Below, piece by piece: positions 5,615 through 6,629 of a stretch of DNA of 6,629 nucleotides. Both the position numbers and the translations under genes were made by a program. Within the stretch, counting starts at the first letter, position 1, and every line of letters begins with the position of its first letter. This stretch comes from Kineosphaera sp039812485 (GTDB taxonomy: Bacteria > Actinomycetota > Actinomycetes > Actinomycetales > Dermatophilaceae): assembly GCA_039812485.1 (NCBI GenBank), contig JBDIAP010000190.1:1-6629 (forward strand), given 5' to 3'. The notes under the pieces were generated by a model, which saw only the letters and a program-made list of their open reading frames with translations, did no database searches and was not told the DNA's origin.

Positions 5615-5896
5615 ATGAGGACGACGATCACCGTGGCAGATGATGTGGCGGCTGAGATGGACTGGCTGCGGCGATCCGCGGGGCTCGGGCCGAGCGAGGC
5701 GCTGAACCTGCTGGCTCGCCGTGGGATGGCCCGGCCGGAGCGAGGATCGGCGCCCTACCGGCACCGCAGCGCCGACATCGGGGTGCGGATCGACGTGAGC
5801 AATATCGGCGAGGTCCTCGATCTGCTCGACGACACGTCCGAGAGCCACTCGGCCCAGATCGACCCCAGCGCCACCGGAGGCACGGCGAGCCGATGA
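5615..5896 (+). CDS. vapB: VapB-type antitoxin, second pair
   Basis: A 93-residue antitoxin with the N-terminal strand MRTTITVADDVAAEM and helix pair (about 10-40, including GLGPSEALNLLARRGM) of a ribbon-helix-helix protein. The C-terminal part has RIDVSNIGEVLDLLDD (about 58-73), a pattern seen in VapB proteins whose partner is the toxin subgroup found here; it would be the segment that wraps around the toxin. The tail after about residue 74 is serine/threonine-rich and probably flexible. ATG 5615 is chosen because of the precisely spaced -10 box and the lack of alternatives; translation is likely leaderless. The TGA stop overlaps the toxin ATG by 4 nt (ATGA, 5893-5896), so the genes are coupled. 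Confidence 0.85.
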   Translation: MRTTITVADDVAAEMDWLRRSAGLGPSEALNLLARRGMARPERGSAPYRHRSADIGVRIDVSNIGEVLDLLDDTSESHSAQIDPSATGGTASR

Positions 5897-6318
5897 TCGT
5901 CGACGCGAACCTCCTCATCTACGCCGTCGACTCCCGCTCTCCGCACCACGAGACCGCGGCGGCGTGGCTGACCGACGTGCTCAACGGGCATCGCCGGGTC
6001 GGGCTGCCCTGGCAGACGATCGGCTCCTTCCTGCGGATCGTCACGCACCCGCGCGTCACGACCTACCCACTCACGGCGACGCAGGCGCAGCGGTATGTGG
6101 ACGACTGGCTCGCCGCCGATCCCGTCTGGGTCCCTCCTGCGACCGAGCGCACCGCCGCGGTCTACGCCGAACTCGCCCGGACCCATCACGTCACCGGCAA
6201 CCTCGTGCCGGACGCGCAGCTCGCCGCCCTCGCCCTCGAGTTCGGGGTCGAGGTCGCCTCCGCCGACAGCGACTTCGCGCGATTCGAGCAGGTGCGGTGG
6301 ATCAACCCCCTGCGCTGA
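5893..6318 (+). CDS. vapC: VapC-type PIN-domain toxin, second pair
   Basis: A 141-residue PIN-domain ribonuclease of the subgroup that begins MIVDANLLIYAVD and carries LPWQTIGSFLRIVTHPRV (about 38-55), TGNLVPDAQLAALALE (101-116) and the ending DFARFEQVRWINPL. Acidic active-site candidates are Asp4, Asp107, Asp125 and Asp127. The place where most VapC proteins have the second acidic residue (before FLR) reads Gly-Ser, as in relatives of this subgroup from memory, so this is not by itself a sign of inactivation. The toxin is coupled to its antitoxin by the ATGA overlap. It shares little with the first VapC beyond the PIN fold, so the two pairs are not a duplication. RNA target unknown. Confidence 0.9.
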   Translation: MIVDANLLIYAVDSRSPHHETAAAWLTDVLNGHRRVGLPWQTIGSFLRIVTHPRVTTYPLTATQAQRYVDDWLAADPVWVPPATERTAAVYAELARTHHVTGNLVPDAQLAALALEFGVEVASADSDFARFEQVRWINPLR

Positions 6319-6337
6319 CGGCGGCTCGGATCGCGGC

Positions 6338-6354
6338 AGGTCCGGGGTGGACCT
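6338..6354 (+). terminator. Short hairpin after the second vapC
   Basis: AGGTCC (6338-6343) and GGACCT (6349-6354) form a 6-bp stem with loop GGGGT, 20 nt after the vapC stop and just before the next promoter. Placement suits a transcript end, but there is no T-run, so this is a weak call. Confidence 0.4.
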
Positions 6355-6358
6355 AGGC

Positions 6359-6387
6359 TTGAGTCATACCTACGGGGGGTATATGTT
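6359..6387 (+). promoter_or_regulatory. Promoter with a CsoR-like copper operator in its spacer
   Basis: A -35 box TTGAGT (6359-6364) and a -10 box TATGTT (6382-6387) are separated by 17 nt. The spacer and -10 are covered by ATACCTACGGGGGGTAT (6367-6383), with arms ATACC and GGTAT around a G-run. This resembles the TACCC...GGGTA operators bound by the copper-sensing repressor CsoR (DUF156 family), which lets go when Cu(I) binds. The His-rich gene start downstream fits a metal-export role. The csoR gene is not in the window. The assignment is by sequence pattern only. Confidence 0.6.
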
Positions 6388-6460
6388 CGGGCGAGAGTCA
6401 TCCGCAGTCGGCACGTGATCGCTGCGGTCGACGAGGCCGGGTGCGCCGCAGTCGGACGCC

Positions 6461-6492
6461 GACAGCACGGCACCCGGACAGCACGGCACCTG
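6461..6492 (+). repeat. Near-perfect 16-bp tandem repeat in the leader region
   Basis: GACAGCACGGCACCCG (6461-6476) is followed directly by GACAGCACGGCACCTG (6477-6492), differing at one base. It lies in the roughly 145-nt stretch between the copper-type promoter and the His-rich start codon. A related CGGCACGGCAC recurs inside the coding start (about 6560). Role unknown; it may be a slippage product. Confidence 0.85.
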
Positions 6493-6534
6493 GACGCCTG
6501 GGTCCGCGCGGGCCCCGAACGTGAAGGACGACCG

Positions 6535-6629
6535 ATGAGGCAGCACGACGTGCACCGGCACGGCACACCGACCGAGAGCCACCCTGCCCACGGCGACGCG
6601 AGGGCGGGTCACCAGGCGCGCCCGGCGCA
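6535..6629 (+). CDS. Partial: His-rich N-terminus, probable heavy-metal (copper) P-type ATPase
   Basis: Only the first 31 codons are inside the window; the frame is open at the edge. The start ATG at 6535 has AAGGA (6524-6528) 6 nt before it. The peptide begins MRQHDVHRHGTPTESHPAHG and has six histidines in 31 residues (positions 4, 7, 9, 16, 19, 26), with no hydrophobic segment yet. Histidine-rich, soluble N-termini of this sort are common in CopB-like P1B-type ATPases, which pump copper or silver out of the cell. The CsoR-like operator upstream agrees. No catalytic motif (DKTGT, CPC/CPH) is visible because the gene is cut off, so another metal-binding protein, such as a cation diffusion facilitator, is possible. 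The same frame is open upstream as far as a GTG at 6415, but the ribosome site favours 6535. Confidence 0.5.
   Translation, partial: MRQHDVHRHGTPTESHPAHGDARAGHQARPA

Noticed and set aside
3355..6318. The two vapBC pairs as a tandem duplication or a composite mobile element
   Set aside because: The two antitoxins and the two toxins belong to different subgroups, and no transposase, terminal inverted repeats or target duplications are visible.

Overview
The window is GC-rich throughout (GTG starts, strong G/C bias at third codon positions, short intergenic gaps, AAGGAG-type ribosome sites, and two start codons with a -10 box placed for leaderless transcription). This points to a high-GC actinobacterium; the genus cannot be fixed from sequence alone. 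No RNA gene, CRISPR array or intact insertion sequence was seen.

Left third (1-3124). A class I SAM-dependent methyltransferase (159-1007, +) converges on a broken NAD(P)-binding epimerase/NmrA-like gene (1679-1073, -). The broken gene carries two separate lesions: an internal deletion near 1367 and a 26-bp tandem duplication at 1134-1185. Divergent from it is an intact TetR-family regulator with a WHG-type C-terminal domain (1823-2434, +). The shared promoter region holds a long palindrome (1758-1787) that is probably its operator, so the regulator has outlived its likely target. The TetR gene converges on a DJ-1/PfpI (Hsp31/glyoxalase III-like) gene (3124-2441, -). That gene has a 10-bp hairpin and a perfect 15-bp palindrome upstream.

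Middle (3355-5518). A vapBC toxin-antitoxin pair (3355-4004) is followed by gene relics: a probable TetR C-terminus (about 4020-4128) and the last helix of an MFS drug exporter (about 4129-4350). These look like the remains of a regulator/exporter locus whose body was deleted. A CPA2-type cation:proton antiporter (5518-4349, -) converges on them.

Right end (5615-6629). A second, unrelated vapBC pair (5615-6318) starts divergently from the antiporter. After it comes a well-formed promoter whose spacer contains a CsoR-like copper operator (6367-6383). Next is the first 31 codons of a histidine-rich protein, probably the N-terminus of a heavy-metal P-type ATPase, cut by the window edge.

The region reads as an accessory segment: two addiction modules interleaved with decaying regulator/target pairs and stress or transport genes. 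The most notable shared signal is an identical TGCTAGCGTTG element placed at the same distance before the start codon of both otherwise unrelated antitoxins. I did not find convincing evidence of a wholly new system.
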